A stretch of DNA of 64,000 bases from Larkinella terrae (GCF_009668025.1 NZ_WJXZ01000014.1:330448-394447), one strand, 5' to 3'. Positions 42,383-52,522 are shown, counted from the stretch's first letter. Program-made: numbers and translations. Notes: generated by a model from the sequence alone, not told the origin.

Positions 42383-44801
42383 ATGATCCGCAACTATCTG
42401 ACCGTCACGCTCCGCACTTTGCGCCGGTATCGCACCTACAGCCTGTTGAACATCACCGGTTTGGCGGTGGGGCTGGCGTGCGGGATTCTGATTTTTCTGG
42501 TGGTGAATTTTCAACTGGGTTTTGATCAGTACCACCGGAAAGCCGACCGGACGTACCGCATCGTCACGGAACTCCGGCACGAAATCGTTTCTTACAACCG
42601 GGGAACGCCCAAGGCGCTGGCCGAAGTCCTGCGCCGGGATTATCCGCTGATCGAAACCGCAGCCCGGATCAAGCGCGTTCGGAGCGGAATGCTGAGCTTG
42701 CCCCGTCCCGATGACGGTTTTCAGCAGAAATTCCAGGAAGACCGGGCGATTTGTTTTGCCGATCCCGAATTGTTCAACGTCTTTGATTTTCAGTGGAAAA
42801 CCGGTTCACCTTCGTCCAGTTTGACGAGGCCGAATTCGGCAGTCCTGACGGAAAAATACGCCCGAAAATATTTTGGCGATGCCGATCCGATCGGTCGTGT
42901 CCTCCGGCTGGATAACCAGTGGAACCTGACCGTCACCGGTGTTTTGAAGGATCATCCGGTCAACACTAACCTGGGCGATGACGTCTATATTTCCTACAGT
43001 ACGCTGGCCGGTTTGAGTGACGAAATGGCGCAGTCGCTCCGGAACTGGCCGGATCTCGACAGTGAAGAAATGACGTATATCACCCTGCCCGAAACCGCTG
43101 CCGTTGAACCGGTAAATGCGGTTTTTCCGGCCATTGCCCGAAAATATTATAATTCGGAAGATGCCCGGGTGTATCATTTCCGCTTGCAGCCGTTGACAGC
43201 CGTTGAGCGATGTGCATTTTAACGGTCAGTTCGGGGGTCGGATGCAGAAGAAATTCCTGTATGCAATGGCGTTTGTGGGCCTGTTCCTGATCGTCGCAGC
43301 CTGCATCAACTTCGTCAATATGGCCACGGCCCAGGCGCTTCGGCGGTCGAAGGAAGTGGGCGTTCGGAAGGCGATGGGCAGCACGCGCGTACAGTTGTTC
43401 GGGCAGTTTATGGCCGAAACCGCCCTGATCACGGTGGTTGCGGTCGTGGTGGCGCTGGGACTGGCGCAGACGGCCATGCCGCTGATCAACCTGTCAATGT
43501 CGGTTTTTAACGCCAATCTGGGCCTGACGGATCTGTTACAACCCAAACCACTGGCGCTGTTGCTGGCACTGGTGCTGCTGGTAATTCTGCTGGCCGGTTT
43601 TTATCCGTCGATCGTCCTGTCCGGTTTCAATCCGATTGCGGCTCTGCGGGGGCGGGTCAGCACGACGCAGGTTGGCGGAATTTCGGTTCGGCGCGGGTTG
43701 GTGGTCGTGCAGTTTTTTATCACCATTCTGTTCACTATCAGCATGCTCGTGATCATGTCGCAGCTGCGGTTTGTGCGGCAGGCCGATCTGGGTTTTACCA
43801 AAGATGCGGTTTTAACGGTTCCGCTTCCGACGGCCGACCCCATCAAACAGCAGACGTTGCGAAACCGCCTGCTGCAAATCGGGGCGATTGAAGAGGTGGC
43901 TTTTGACAACGCGCCACCGGCATCCAGCAACATCAACCAGTCGTCGTTTACGTACGATACCCGCACGGAACCGGAGAAATTTGAAACCCAGACCAAAATT
44001 GCCGATAAAAGTTACCTGACGCTATTCGACCTGAAACTGCGGGCCGGGCGCAACTTTTTCTCCAACGATACGGTCAGTAACGAGGTCATTGTCAATGAAA
44101 TGATGGTGAAAAGGCTGGGGCTCAAATCGGCGAACGAGATACTGGGTAAACGGCTGAACGTCTGGGATGCCGACCGGACGGTGGTGGGGGTCGTCAAAGA
44201 TTTTCACGTCAATTCCCTGCGGATGCCCGTCGGACCGCTTGTCATTTTCAAAAAGGCTTCGGCCAATCGAATGGCCGCCCTGAAAGTGGGCGCGGGCAAC
44301 CTGCCCGAAACGATCAAAACCGTTGAAGCGACCTGGAATGAACTGTTTCCCGAAAACGTCTTCACCTATCAGTTTCTGGACCAAATCCTCGAGCGGTTTT
44401 ACACCGCCGAAAACATTCTGCTGGTGTTTGCACAGGTCTTTTCCGTAATCGCCATTCTGATCGGTTGCCTGGGTTTATACGGTTTGATGGCATTCCTAGC
44501 CGAATCGAAAACGAAAGAAATCGGTGTTCGGAAAGTGTTGGGTGCCAATATGTTGCAAATTCTGTGGCTGTTTGGTCGGGAGTTTAGCCTGCTCATTCTG
44601 GCGGGTTTTGCGGTAGCGGCTCCGCTGGCGGGCTGGCTGATGAGCAAGTGGTTGCAGGATTATACGTACCGGATTGAGCTGGAGTGGTGGGTTTTCGGGC
44701 TGGCGATCCTCCTGGTTACGGGCATTACAATCCTCACGGTTTCGTATCAATCGATCAAAGCCGCACTCACGAATCCGGTCACTTCCCTTCGGGCGGAATA
44801 G
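42383..44801 (+). pseudogene. MacB/FtsX-type ABC permease without prefix, paralogue 15, frameshifted
   Basis: Two overlapping frames, 42383-43222 and 43203-44801, are one permease broken by an exact 10-bp tandem duplication: CAGCCGTTGA occurs at 43187-43196 and again at 43197-43206. Removing one copy joins HFRLQPL directly to SDVHFNGQFGGRM and gives an 802-aa protein, the normal length for its clade (paralogue 10 is 799 aa). The break lies just before TM2, so the first fragment would make only TM1 and the first periplasmic domain. The rest is intact: ACINFVNMATAQALRRSKEVG and ESKTKEIGVRKVLGANMLQILW, with FGREF. The C-terminus is NPVTSLRAE. It may be a recent null allele, a switch, or a sequencing error; the intact remainder argues for something recent. 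Confidence 0.88.
43187..43206 (+). repeat. 10-bp tandem duplication causing the frameshift
   Basis: CAGCCGTTGA twice, head to tail, with no spacer. Ten is not a multiple of three, so gain or loss of one copy switches the reading frame. Confidence 0.9.
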
Positions 44802-44842
44802 CAAATACCCTATGTCTAAATTTTAAAATTTACCTTTTCCGG

Positions 44843-44915
44843 TTTGCCCCCAACCCCCTAAAGGGGGCTTTTGCCACTAGATGCGAAAAGTCCCCTTTAG
44901 GGGGTTGGGGGCAAA
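44843..44915 (+). repeat. Large inverted repeat, CCCCCAACCCCCTAAAGGGGG type
   Basis: Two 30-nt arms (44843-44872 and 44886-44915), nearly perfectly complementary, around a 13-nt loop; each arm itself contains the small palindrome CCCCCTAAAGGGGG. It lies 42 bp after the stop of paralogue 15 and could act as a terminator in both directions. From memory such elements are common between genes in Bacteroidota. Confidence 0.75.
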
Positions 44916-44954
44916 GCGAAGAAAGGGGAAATCTGAATTTTAGATAGTCTCAAA

Positions 44955-44988
44955 AAACCTGTAAGGTCTTTTTAAACCTTACAGGTTT
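44955..44988 (+). repeat. Inverted repeat AAACCTGTAAGG/CCTTACAGGTTT
   Basis: Perfect 12-bp arms (44955-44966, 44977-44988) with a 10-nt T-rich loop. It stands 15 bp before the enhancer sites of block C. No other copy was found in the window. Confidence 0.7.
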
Positions 44989-45002
44989 ACTTACTTCAAT
45001 GC

Positions 45003-45039
45003 TGTTCAACTGCGGACAGGAATTGTACGATTTCGGACA
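45003..45039 (+). promoter_or_regulatory. Tandem TGTCC-N6-GGACA-type enhancer sites of block C
   Basis: TGTTCAACTGCGGACA (45003-45018) and TGTACGATTTCGGACA (45024-45039), 5 bp apart; the right edge is 55 bp before the -24 GG. Confidence 0.7.
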
Positions 45040-45091
45040 AAGGAGCAAAGGTTGGTCTGGTAATTCATTGTAAATCAGCGTAGTTTTAGGT

Positions 45092-45108
45092 ACGGCACAG
45101 ATGTTGAG
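45092..45108 (+). promoter_or_regulatory. Sigma54-type -24/-12 promoter for block C
   Basis: ACGGCACAGATGTTGAG: GG at 45094-45095, -12 G at 45106. The ATG at 45101 lies inside this element, which rules it out as the start of paralogue 16. Confidence 0.52.
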
Positions 45109-45145
45109 CGACTCAAACCAGCCTAACCTATTTTTTCCTGATCCT

Positions 45146-47530
45146 ATGCTAAAAAATTACCTGACCATTGCCTGGCGGAATATTCTCAAGGACAAATTCT
45201 ACAGCCTGATTAATATTCTGGGACTGACCATCGGCGTCACCTGCGGTCTGTTGCTGCTGCTCTACGTGACGGATGAGTTAAGCTACGATCGGTACCATAA
45301 AAAAGCCGACCAGATCTACCGCATCGTCTCGTACATCACCGAGCCGGACAAAATCAATAACTGGTCGAGCACGCAGCCTCCGCTGGCGAAATCGTTGAAA
45401 CAGGACTATCCGTTCGTCGAAAACTACGTGCGGTTTTTTTCCAACGGCCGGGTGCCCTTCCGGAAGGGTGAGAAGCGGTTTTACGAAGAAGATGTCTACG
45501 GGGCCGATTCCACCGTGTTCGACGTGTTTACCTATAAATTTATTGAGGGTGATCCCAAAACCGCATTGGCCCGTCCCGGCAGCCTGGTGTTGACCGAGAA
45601 AACCGCCCGGAAGTTTTTCGGAGAAGGTAGTGCGCTGGGCCAGACGCTACAAACCAACGATACGACCTCCTATCAGGTGACGGGCGTGATCGAAGATGTA
45701 CCCCGAAATTCTCATTTCACGTTCAACGCGCTGATGTCGTTGAACCCGAATCAACGCCGGGCCGACGGCTGGGGCGGTTTTTATATCCTTAGCTACCTGG
45801 TTCTGCAGAAAAACTTCGATACGAGAATTCTGGAGAGCAAGTTTCCGCAACTGTACGACAAAAATATGGCGTCGATCTTCAAGCGGATGGGCATCAAGAT
45901 CACCTACCGACTGCAGCCGTTGACGAGCATTCACCTGCATTCAAAAATGGACGGTGAAGCGGGTGGCGACATCAGTTACGTCTACATTTTCAGTGCGGTC
46001 GCCTTCTTTATGTTGCTGTTGGCCAGCATTAATTACATGAATCTCGCCACCGCCCGCTCGGCCAAACGATCCAAGGAGGTTGGCTTGCGGAAAGTGATGG
46101 GGTCGCTTCGAAGCGCGCTCATGGGGCAGTTCCTGACGGAGTCGGTGTTGATGACGGTGCTGGCGCTGACGGCAAGTTTTATCCTGGTGGCCCTACTGCT
46201 GCCATTTTTCAATACGGTTTCGGGCAAGGAAATCCACTTTTCAGAGTTGCTGCGGCCACAATTTATCCTGATTGCCCTGTCAATTGTGGTGTTTACCGGT
46301 TTTGTCAGCGGCAGTTATCCGGCGTTTTATCTGTCTTCGTTTGAACCGGCAACGGTTTTGAAAGGCTCGTTCAATTCCAAAGGCGGCAGTTTTTTCCGGA
46401 AAACGCTGGTAGTGATTCAGTTTGCGATTTCGCTCATCATGCTGATTTGCACCTGGATCGTCTACGAGCAGTTGAATTACATGCGGGACAAGGATATGGG
46501 CTACAACCGCGAACAGGTGTTGACGATTGATTACCAGAACGGTCAACCCCGGGATCGCTATAACCTGCTGCGCAACAGCTTGATGGCCAATCCGAACATC
46601 CGCAGTGTGGCCACGGCTTCGTCGCCCACGAGCAACATTGGCGGGCGGATTATTTTTGGCGTTGAATCCAATACCGGGCTGAAAGAAATGGGCTTCAAAC
46701 CCATGGGCATCGATCACGATTTCCTGAAAACGATGGGGATGAAGGTGGTGGCCGGGCGCGATTTTTCGGATAAAATTCCGGCCGATACGTCCAATGGCGT
46801 GCTGGTGAATCAGGCTGCCGTCAAACGCATGGGCTGGAAAGAACCGATCGGCAAAAAAGTGGTGTTGGGGGGCTTACCGCAGGCGGGTCAGCCCGCTCCG
46901 CCGGAGGCAAAGGTCGTGGGCGTGGTGAAGGATTTTCACCAGCAGTCGCTCTACAGCCCCATCGAGCCAATGATTATGCTGTACCGGCCGAATAACGGCG
47001 TGATCCACATTAAGATCGATGCGAAAAACGCCGACAAAGCGATTGAGTTTATCGGTCAGAAATGGCGCGAAACTTACCCGGATAAGTTGTTCGAATACCG
47101 GTTTCTGGACCAGGATTTCGAATCGGCCTACCGCGCGGATGAGCTGCGTGGCCGGATTTTCACGGCGTTCTCCGCCCTGACCATCCTGATTGCCTGTCTG
47201 GGTCTGTTCGGACTGGCGACCTTTACGACCGAACAGCGTGTCAAGGAAATTGGCGTCCGGAAGGTGATGGGCGCGTCGGTGTCGAGCGTGGTGATGCTGC
47301 TCTCGAAAGACTTTACGAAACTGGTATTGTTCTCGTTTCCCATCGCGATTCCGGTTGCCTGGTACTCGATGGATCGCTGGCTGCAGCATTTTCCGTACAA
47401 AACGAGCATTGGCGTCGGAATATTTGTTGCCGCCTGTGTCATTACGCTCCTGATCTGCTGGATCACTGTCGTGTATCAGTCCGTCAAAGCCGCCATCGCC
47501 AATCCGGTGAAGTCACTTCGTTCGGAATAA
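45146..47530 (+). CDS. MacB/FtsX-type ABC permease without prefix, paralogue 16
   Basis: 794 aa from the ATG at 45146 (MLKNYLTIAWRNILKD); the longer frame overlaps the promoter. After TM1: TDELSYDRYHKKADQIYRIV. The first FtsX motif is at 292 (LASINYMNLATARSAKRSKEVGLRKVMGS), the second at 700 (TEQRVKEIGVRKVMGASVSSVV). The second periplasmic domain carries a small Pro/Ala-rich insertion (GLPQAGQPAPPEAKV) before VGVVKDFHQ. The C-terminus is NPVKSLRSE although there is no prefix. First gene of a three-permease block, 81 bp before the next. Confidence 0.93.
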   Translation: MLKNYLTIAWRNILKDKFYSLINILGLTIGVTCGLLLLLYVTDELSYDRYHKKADQIYRIVSYITEPDKINNWSSTQPPLAKSLKQDYPFVENYVRFFSNGRVPFRKGEKRFYEEDVYGADSTVFDVFTYKFIEGDPKTALARPGSLVLTEKTARKFFGEGSALGQTLQTNDTTSYQVTGVIEDVPRNSHFTFNALMSLNPNQRRADGWGGFYILSYLVLQKNFDTRILESKFPQLYDKNMASIFKRMGIKITYRLQPLTSIHLHSKMDGEAGGDISYVYIFSAVAFFMLLLASINYMNLATARSAKRSKEVGLRKVMGSLRSALMGQFLTESVLMTVLALTASFILVALLLPFFNTVSGKEIHFSELLRPQFILIALSIVVFTGFVSGSYPAFYLSSFEPATVLKGSFNSKGGSFFRKTLVVIQFAISLIMLICTWIVYEQLNYMRDKDMGYNREQVLTIDYQNGQPRDRYNLLRNSLMANPNIRSVATASSPTSNIGGRIIFGVESNTGLKEMGFKPMGIDHDFLKTMGMKVVAGRDFSDKIPADTSNGVLVNQAAVKRMGWKEPIGKKVVLGGLPQAGQPAPPEAKVVGVVKDFHQQSLYSPIEPMIMLYRPNNGVIHIKIDAKNADKAIEFIGQKWRETYPDKLFEYRFLDQDFESAYRADELRGRIFTAFSALTILIACLGLFGLATFTTEQRVKEIGVRKVMGASVSSVVMLLSKDFTKLVLFSFPIAIPVAWYSMDRWLQHFPYKTSIGVGIFVAACVITLLICWITVVYQSVKAAIANPVKSLRSE

Positions 47531-47611
47531 ATGGCGGGGGCATAGGGGTGAGGGCAGAGGGCAAATAAATAAACCCCTGCCCCGCTCCCTCTGCCCCGCT
47601 CCCTCTGCCCC
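47531..47611 (+). repeat. Intergenic repeat, GGGCAGAGG/CCTCTGCCC family
   Basis: GGGGGCATAGGGGTGAGGGC on the left, then CCCCGCTCCCTCTG repeated twice in tandem on the right, ending at the ATG of paralogue 17. Fills the whole spacer. Confidence 0.65.
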
Positions 47612-50005
47612 ATGCTAAAAAACTACCTCAAAATCGCTTTACGGAATTTGACCAAAAACCGGTTTTATTCCGTGATCAAAATTGCCGGACTAGCCGTGGG
47701 CCTCGCGGCTGGCATTTTGATCGCTTTGTTTGTCTACGAAGATTTCTCGTACGACGGTTTTAATACCAAAAAAGACCGGATTGTGCGGGTGCTGACCATC
47801 GATCAGGCCGAGGGCGTCAAGAGCAAGCTGGTGGGAGTGAGCTATCCCGGTTTGGCCCCGGCCATCACGCGCGACCTGCCCGAAGTGGTCAATAGCGTCC
47901 GGATTTCGGAGCAGGGGCGGGTGCCGCTGAAAGTGGGCGATAACCTGATTAGTTCCGAAGGAACGTTCCGCACCGAAAGCTCTTTCTTCGAAATCTTTGA
48001 TTATAAAGTACTGACCGGGCCGTCGGAAGGCATTCTGGACGAACCGCAAACCGTGGTGCTGACCGAAACGCTGGCGAAAAAGCTGTTTGCCGGTGAAAAT
48101 CCGGTCGGCAAAACCATTCAGTCGGGCACGCAAAACTTCAAAGTGAAAGCCGTTATGGCCGATCCGCCGACTAATTCGCACCTGCGGTTCGACATGCTGC
48201 GGTCGATGGTGCCCGCGCAGGGTGATACGAATTACGCCCGGTTTCTGACTTCCTTCAACGGCATCAGCGTCTACAGCTATCTGTTGCTCGATCGGGCCCG
48301 CGATCTGAACACGATTATTCCGAAACTGAAACAGGTGGCCGATAAAAACCAGGGCTACGCCTTTTTTGTCCCGACTCTGCAGTACCTGAAAGACGTTCAC
48401 CTCAATTCGGGCGAAATTCTGTTCGAACACAATACAAACAAAACCGATGCGGCCAACCTGTACGTTCTGGGCACGATTGCGCTGCTGGTGGTGTTACTGG
48501 CCGCCGTCAACTTCATGAATCTGGTAACGGCCCACGCCACCGGGCGGGCCAAGGAAGTCGGTTTGCGGAAAGTGGCCGGGGCCGTGCGAACGCAGCTGAT
48601 CTGGCAGCACTTGCTGGAATCCATCGTCGTGACGGCCATTTCAGCGGTTCTGGCGGTTGGGCTGGCGGTGGTTTTGTTGCCGGTCTTGAACAACATTTAC
48701 CAGCGAAACGCCAATCTGGTCAAACTGCTGACGCCCGAAGCGATTCTGGGGATAACCGGTTTTGTGCTGATAATTGGCTTAGTGGCCGGTAGTTATCCGG
48801 CTTTTGTGCTGTCGAAATTTCGGCCGGTCGTGGTGCTGAAAGGCGCTTTCAAAAATACCAACAGCGGTATTCCGCTCCGGCAGTCGCTGGTGGTGATTCA
48901 GTTCACGATTTCCATTGCGCTGATGGTCGGCACGGGCGTAGTTTTCCGGCAGATGCGCTACATTCAGAACAAAGACCTCGGATTTAGTCGCGAGCAGATC
49001 ATTTCCGTTCCGTTCAAAGGACAACTGGCCATTCAGCGCGCGCGGACATTTCAGGCCGAACTAAAGCAGAATCCGAATGTAATTGGCACCGGCACCACCA
49101 GCAACCGAATGGGGCAGCAATTGGGCCGCACGACCTTTGTGCCGGAAGGAAAACCGTCGACCACGAATTACATCGCCAGCGTGATGGCCGTCGATGAATC
49201 GTTTGTGCCGACGATGGGTATGCACATCCTGAAAGGTCGCAATTTCTCACTGGATTTTCCGGCCGATTCAGCTTCGTCGATGGTGATCAACGAAGAAATG
49301 GCGAAGATGCTGGGCTGGAAAGAGCCGATCGGGAAAATTGTTAGACTGCCGTCCGGCCCCAACCCAACCGATGCGACGCCCTACACCGTGATTGGTCTGG
49401 TCAAAGATTTCCATTTTGCCACGATTCGGCACAAGGTGGAGCCGTTGTTCATGCTGTATAACAAAAACAATAACCAGCTCGCTGTCAAAATCAATATCGC
49501 CAACGCGCCCGAAACGCTGGCGTTTATCGAGAAAACCTGGAAGCAGATTAACCCGGAAACGCCGTACGAATACAGTTTTCTGGATGCGGATTTCGGGAAA
49601 CTCTACCGCAGCGAACAGGCGTTTGCAACGATGTTCAGCCATTTTACGGTTTTAGCGCTGTTCATTGCGGTGTTGGGCCTGTTCGGGCTGGCGGCTTTTA
49701 CGGCCGAGCAACGCCGGAAAGAGATTGGGATTCGCCGGGTGCTGGGCGCCGAAACCGGGTCGCTGCTGTACCTACTATCCCGCGAATTCATCAAGCTGGT
49801 TGTGATTGCCTTCGTGATTGCCAGTCCGCTGGCGTGGTACCTGATGAATCGCTGGCTCGACGGTTTTGCCTACCGCACCGACCAAAGCGCACTTCTGTTT
49901 GCCGTCGCTGGCGTTGCTGCGGTTCTGGTTACGCTAATCACCGTCAATCTCCAGGTTTTCAAAGCCGTCAATACGAATCCGGTTACTTCGCTACGCTCAG
50001 AATGA
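47612..50005 (+). CDS. MacB/FtsX-type ABC permease without prefix, paralogue 17
   Basis: 797 aa, MLKNYLKIALRNLTKNRFYSVIKIAG. After TM1: EDFSYDGFNTKKDRIVRVL. The first FtsX motif at 296 is variant, AAVNFMNLVTAHATGRAKEVGLRKVAGA; the second at 703 reads QRRKEIGIRRVLGAETGSLLYLLS. The last helix departs from the family (VTLITVNLQVFKAVNTNPVTSLRSE where most have TVSFQSIKAALMNPVKS), which makes it one of the most divergent members. It lies in the middle of block C with no promoter of its own seen. Confidence 0.93.
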   Translation: MLKNYLKIALRNLTKNRFYSVIKIAGLAVGLAAGILIALFVYEDFSYDGFNTKKDRIVRVLTIDQAEGVKSKLVGVSYPGLAPAITRDLPEVVNSVRISEQGRVPLKVGDNLISSEGTFRTESSFFEIFDYKVLTGPSEGILDEPQTVVLTETLAKKLFAGENPVGKTIQSGTQNFKVKAVMADPPTNSHLRFDMLRSMVPAQGDTNYARFLTSFNGISVYSYLLLDRARDLNTIIPKLKQVADKNQGYAFFVPTLQYLKDVHLNSGEILFEHNTNKTDAANLYVLGTIALLVVLLAAVNFMNLVTAHATGRAKEVGLRKVAGAVRTQLIWQHLLESIVVTAISAVLAVGLAVVLLPVLNNIYQRNANLVKLLTPEAILGITGFVLIIGLVAGSYPAFVLSKFRPVVVLKGAFKNTNSGIPLRQSLVVIQFTISIALMVGTGVVFRQMRYIQNKDLGFSREQIISVPFKGQLAIQRARTFQAELKQNPNVIGTGTTSNRMGQQLGRTTFVPEGKPSTTNYIASVMAVDESFVPTMGMHILKGRNFSLDFPADSASSMVINEEMAKMLGWKEPIGKIVRLPSGPNPTDATPYTVIGLVKDFHFATIRHKVEPLFMLYNKNNNQLAVKINIANAPETLAFIEKTWKQINPETPYEYSFLDADFGKLYRSEQAFATMFSHFTVLALFIAVLGLFGLAAFTAEQRRKEIGIRRVLGAETGSLLYLLSREFIKLVVIAFVIASPLAWYLMNRWLDGFAYRTDQSALLFAVAGVAAVLVTLITVNLQVFKAVNTNPVTSLRSE

Positions 50006-50087
50006 ATAATGAACAATTAACAATGAACATTGGACAATGAAAGTCGGCAGGTTACTCTGTTCATTTTTCATTGTTAATTGTTCATTC
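50003..50087 (+). repeat. Intergenic inverted repeat, TGAACAATTAAC family
   Basis: Starts at the stop codon of paralogue 17; the right arm is 50060-50087 and ends 8 bp before the ATG at 50096. The loop keeps only AAGTCGGCAGG of the common loop sequence. Confidence 0.65.
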
Positions 50088-50095
50088 GAAAGAAT

Positions 50096-52522
50096 ATGCT
50101 AAAAAACTACCTCAAAATCGCCTTACGAAACCTCCGCAAGCAGCGCGGGTTTGCATTTATCAACATCCTGGGGCTGGCGATGGGCCTGGCCTGTTGCCTG
50201 CTGATTACGCTCTACGTCGTCGATGAATTGAGCTACGACCGGTTTCACGAAAAAGCCAACCGGATTTATCGGATCAATTCCGACATCAAGTTTGGCGGCA
50301 ACGACATGCACATGGCGGTTTCGCCCGATCCGATGGGGCCAACCTTGCTGAAGGATTATCCGCAGGTGGAGAACTTCGTCCGGCTGCACGGCCGGGGAAC
50401 CTGGCTCGTCAAGCAGACGGGGAAAGCGAATAGCCTGCGGGAAAGTGATATCCTTTTTGCCGATTCCACGCTATTCGATGTGTTTACGCTGCCGCTGGTA
50501 CACGGTAACCCGAAACGGGCGCTGGTGGAACCGAATACCGTGGTGATCAGCGAATCGGCGGCCCGGCGTCACTTCGGCAACCAGAACCCGATGGGAAAAA
50601 CGCTGCTGTTCGACAATCGGCTGACCTTCCGGGTGACGGGCGTTATGCGCGACATGCCGACCAACTCCCATTTCCGCACCGATTTTTTCCTCTGCATGCG
50701 GAGCGACAATTATGAGTGGGGAAGATGGCTTAGCAATAACCACCAAACCTATATTCTCCTGAAAGATGGCGTTGATCCAAAACAGTTTAGCAAGAATTTT
50801 GAAACCATCATTCAGAAATACGTCGGGCCGCAGGCGTTTCAGTTTATTGGAACAACGATGAACGAGTTTCGGAAAGCCGGAAACCGGATCGACTACTCGT
50901 TTATTCCGCTGACCGACATTCACCTGCATTCGAAACAGAACATCGAACTGGCTCCCAACAGCGACATTCAGTACGTGTACGCGTTCTCGGCGGTAGCGGT
51001 TTTTATCCTGCTCATTGCCTGCATCAACTTCATGAATCTGTCGACGGCGCGCTCGGCAAACCGGGCGAAGGAAGTGGGCGTTCGGAAAGTGCTGGGCTCT
51101 GTGCAGCATCAACTGGTCGGGCAGTTCATGACCGAATCGATTCTACTGACGGTTTTGTCGATGGTCCTGGCGCTGGTGATCGTTCAACTGGCCATCCCGT
51201 TCTTCAACGACATTTCGACCAAACAACTGACGATCAGCAACCTGTTTGTTCCGCAGTTCCTACCGATTTTGCTTCTTTTGCCGCTGGTGGTTGGACTGCT
51301 GGCGGGCAGCTACCCGGCTTTTTTCCTGTCGTCGTTCCGGCCGATCAGCGTGCTCAAGGGAAAAATTAATCTGGGGTTGAAAAGCGCTGGTTTGCGGAGC
51401 GGTCTGGTGGTTTTCCAGTTTATGATGTCCGTGATTCTGATCGTTGGCGCGATGGTGGTCTATCGCCAGATCAATTTTATTCAGACGACCAAAGTGGGTT
51501 TCAACCGCGATCAGGTGCTGACCATCAACGAAGCTTATGCCCTGGGTAATCAGACGCAGACGTTCAAAGAAGAAGTCCTGAAACTGCCGGGTGTCCTGAA
51601 CGGTTCGGTATCCGGTTATCTGCCGGTGCCCTCAAACCGGAGCGATAGTCCGCTGTTTCCGGAAGGAGAGATCAACCAGAGCGGGGCGGTTTCGACGCAG
51701 CAATGGGGTGTCGATTATGATTACATCCCAACGCTGGGCATGGAACTGGTGAAGGGCCGTAATTTCTCGCGGGAATTTGGTTCCGACTCAACCGGAGTCA
51801 TTCTGAACGAAACCGCCGTGAAGGTTTTCGGTTTTAAAAACCCCATCGGAAAGCGGGTGATGCAAATGCAGGACAATGAAGGGAAAAAATACAAGGCTTA
51901 CACCGTGATTGGAGTGGTGAAAAACTTCCATTTCGAGTCGCTGCGGCAGAACATCGGTTCGGTTGCTCTGTTCATGGATCCTAACCGGGGAGCCGTGTCC
52001 TTTCGGCTCAGCAACCAGGATATTCCGGCTTTGGTGAAACAGATTGAAGGAAAATGGGAGCAAATGGCGCCGGGCATGCCGTTTAGCTATTCGTTTCTGG
52101 AAGACAGTTTCGATGCCATGTACCGCGCCGAACAGCGCGTCGGCCAGATTGTGCTGACGTTCTCGGTTTTGGCGATTCTGATTGCCTGTCTGGGCCTGTT
52201 CGGTCTGGCGGCTTTTATGGCCGAACAGCGGACGAAGGAAATTGGCGTTCGGAAAGTGCTGGGCGCCAGCACCTCCAGCATTGTGGGTCTGTTGTCGAAA
52301 GATTTTCTGCGCCTGGTACTGATCGCGATCCTGATTGCCACGCCGATTGCCTGGTACGGCATGAACCAGTGGTTGCAGGATTTTGCCTATAAAATCGACG
52401 TTCCGTGGTGGGTTTTCGTGCTGGCGGGCCTGGTTGCCATTCTGATTGCGTTCGCAACGGTTTCGTTCCAGTCCATCAAAGCCGCTCTGACCAATCCGGT
52501 GAAATCGTTAAAAGCCGAGTAA
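50096..52522 (+). CDS. MacB/FtsX-type ABC permease without prefix, paralogue 18
   Basis: 808 aa from the ATG at 50096; the ATG at 50078 lies in the repeat arm. The body is near paralogues 5 and 11: VDELSYDRFHEKANRIYRI after TM1, ACINFMNLSTARSANRAKEVG at 307, SAGLRSGLVVFQFMMSVIL at TM5, LEDSFDAMYRAEQRVG before the last block and QRTKEIGVRKVLGASTSSIV at 714. It lacks the prefix those two carry. The C-terminus is NPVKSLKAE, the same ending as the remnant at 24290. Last gene of block C. Confidence 0.93.
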   Translation: MLKNYLKIALRNLRKQRGFAFINILGLAMGLACCLLITLYVVDELSYDRFHEKANRIYRINSDIKFGGNDMHMAVSPDPMGPTLLKDYPQVENFVRLHGRGTWLVKQTGKANSLRESDILFADSTLFDVFTLPLVHGNPKRALVEPNTVVISESAARRHFGNQNPMGKTLLFDNRLTFRVTGVMRDMPTNSHFRTDFFLCMRSDNYEWGRWLSNNHQTYILLKDGVDPKQFSKNFETIIQKYVGPQAFQFIGTTMNEFRKAGNRIDYSFIPLTDIHLHSKQNIELAPNSDIQYVYAFSAVAVFILLIACINFMNLSTARSANRAKEVGVRKVLGSVQHQLVGQFMTESILLTVLSMVLALVIVQLAIPFFNDISTKQLTISNLFVPQFLPILLLLPLVVGLLAGSYPAFFLSSFRPISVLKGKINLGLKSAGLRSGLVVFQFMMSVILIVGAMVVYRQINFIQTTKVGFNRDQVLTINEAYALGNQTQTFKEEVLKLPGVLNGSVSGYLPVPSNRSDSPLFPEGEINQSGAVSTQQWGVDYDYIPTLGMELVKGRNFSREFGSDSTGVILNETAVKVFGFKNPIGKRVMQMQDNEGKKYKAYTVIGVVKNFHFESLRQNIGSVALFMDPNRGAVSFRLSNQDIPALVKQIEGKWEQMAPGMPFSYSFLEDSFDAMYRAEQRVGQIVLTFSVLAILIACLGLFGLAAFMAEQRTKEIGVRKVLGASTSSIVGLLSKDFLRLVLIAILIATPIAWYGMNQWLQDFAYKIDVPWWVFVLAGLVAILIAFATVSFQSIKAALTNPVKSLKAE

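Noticed and set aside
45101-45145. Upstream start for paralogue 16 (and likewise 54040 for paralogue 19)
   Set aside because: These codons overlap the proposed -12 element, while the internal ATG matches the MLKNYL/MFRNY start of relatives.
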